Source of the DNA: Acidobacteriota bacterium
GTDB lineage: Bacteria > Acidobacteriota > Terriglobia > Terriglobales > Acidobacteriaceae
Direction: 5' to 3'
DNA length: 49,334 bases
NCBI GenBank assembly: GCA_025359885.1
Contig: JANYDG010000090.1
Location: 1 to 49,334, forward strand
This document shows, one piece after another, positions 49,288-49,334 of this stretch (its first letter is position 1; the number at the start of each line of letters is the position of its first letter). Position numbers and translations under genes: made by a program. Below the pieces are notes generated by a model, which worked only from the letters and a program-made list of their open reading frames with translations, did not search any database and had not been told where the DNA came from.

Positions 49288-49334
49288 GGCTGGGAAGAGG
49301 ATTGCATGACAGCGGCTTGACTTGCTACTTAACC

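Noticed and set aside
48628..49320. Long overlapping frames on both strands across the right-end repeats (up to 238 codons)
   Set aside because: Translations are dominated by Gly, Trp, Arg and Pro, repeat themselves because the DNA is duplicated, and exist in several frames at once. They follow the repeats, not a gene.

Overview
The window reads like the chromosome of an Acidobacterium, probably in or near the Acidobacteriaceae/Terriglobia. This is inferred from gene order, protein character (an Oar-like TonB receptor, GH127, RpoB with an N-terminal zinc-ribbon insert) and the high-GC, repeat-rich intergenic DNA. No 16S gene is present to confirm it.

Positions 1-16350 hold the translation/transcription core: the end of tuf, rpmG, tRNA-Trp, secE, nusG, rplK, rplA, rplJ, rplL, rpoB and rpoC, all on the + strand, closed by a strong terminator. 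Three things are odd. A GT-C-type membrane glycosyltransferase gene and a terminator separate rplK from rplA. L10 has a long Ala/Pro/Glu/Val tail. RpoB carries eight cysteines in two zinc-ribbon-like units.

Positions 16350-31000 hold a VapBC module, a large TonB-dependent receptor, an aminotransferase, a mannose/hexose-phosphate block (manC, a racemase-like gene, phosphohexomutase), an uncharacterised two-gene module, two VOC proteins, a Dabb protein, and a serine-type pair: a 3-phosphoglycerate dehydrogenase fused to an XRE DNA-binding domain, and a class V aminotransferase.

Positions 30600-38700 are accessory: a ParS/RES toxin-antitoxin pair, a YqeY protein, a stand-alone reverse transcriptase of the type found in phage defence (AT-rich, apparently acquired), a GH127 enzyme, an APC permease, a DDAH-like hydrolase and an RNase HI with a tail. 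Positions 38800-44500 hold an ECF sigma factor, a zinc-finger/HEAT anti-sigma factor, a double-PDZ protein, a radical SAM enzyme, and a photolyase/cryptochrome split into two overlapping genes in swapped order followed by a DUF2256 gene.

The right end is genomically fluid. It has a 16-bp minisatellite, a decayed HEAT-repeat gene, an IS1595-family element that carries a proteasome-like Ntn-hydrolase gene and sits in the hairpin of a dispersed repeat, a DUF433 gene, a DsbA-like protein, and a ~270-bp hairpin-rich direct duplication. Several families of short hairpin repeats recur between genes across the window.

The best candidates for new biology are the reverse transcriptase, the IS-borne Ntn hydrolase, the XRE-SerA fusion and the split photolyase/DUF2256 operon.
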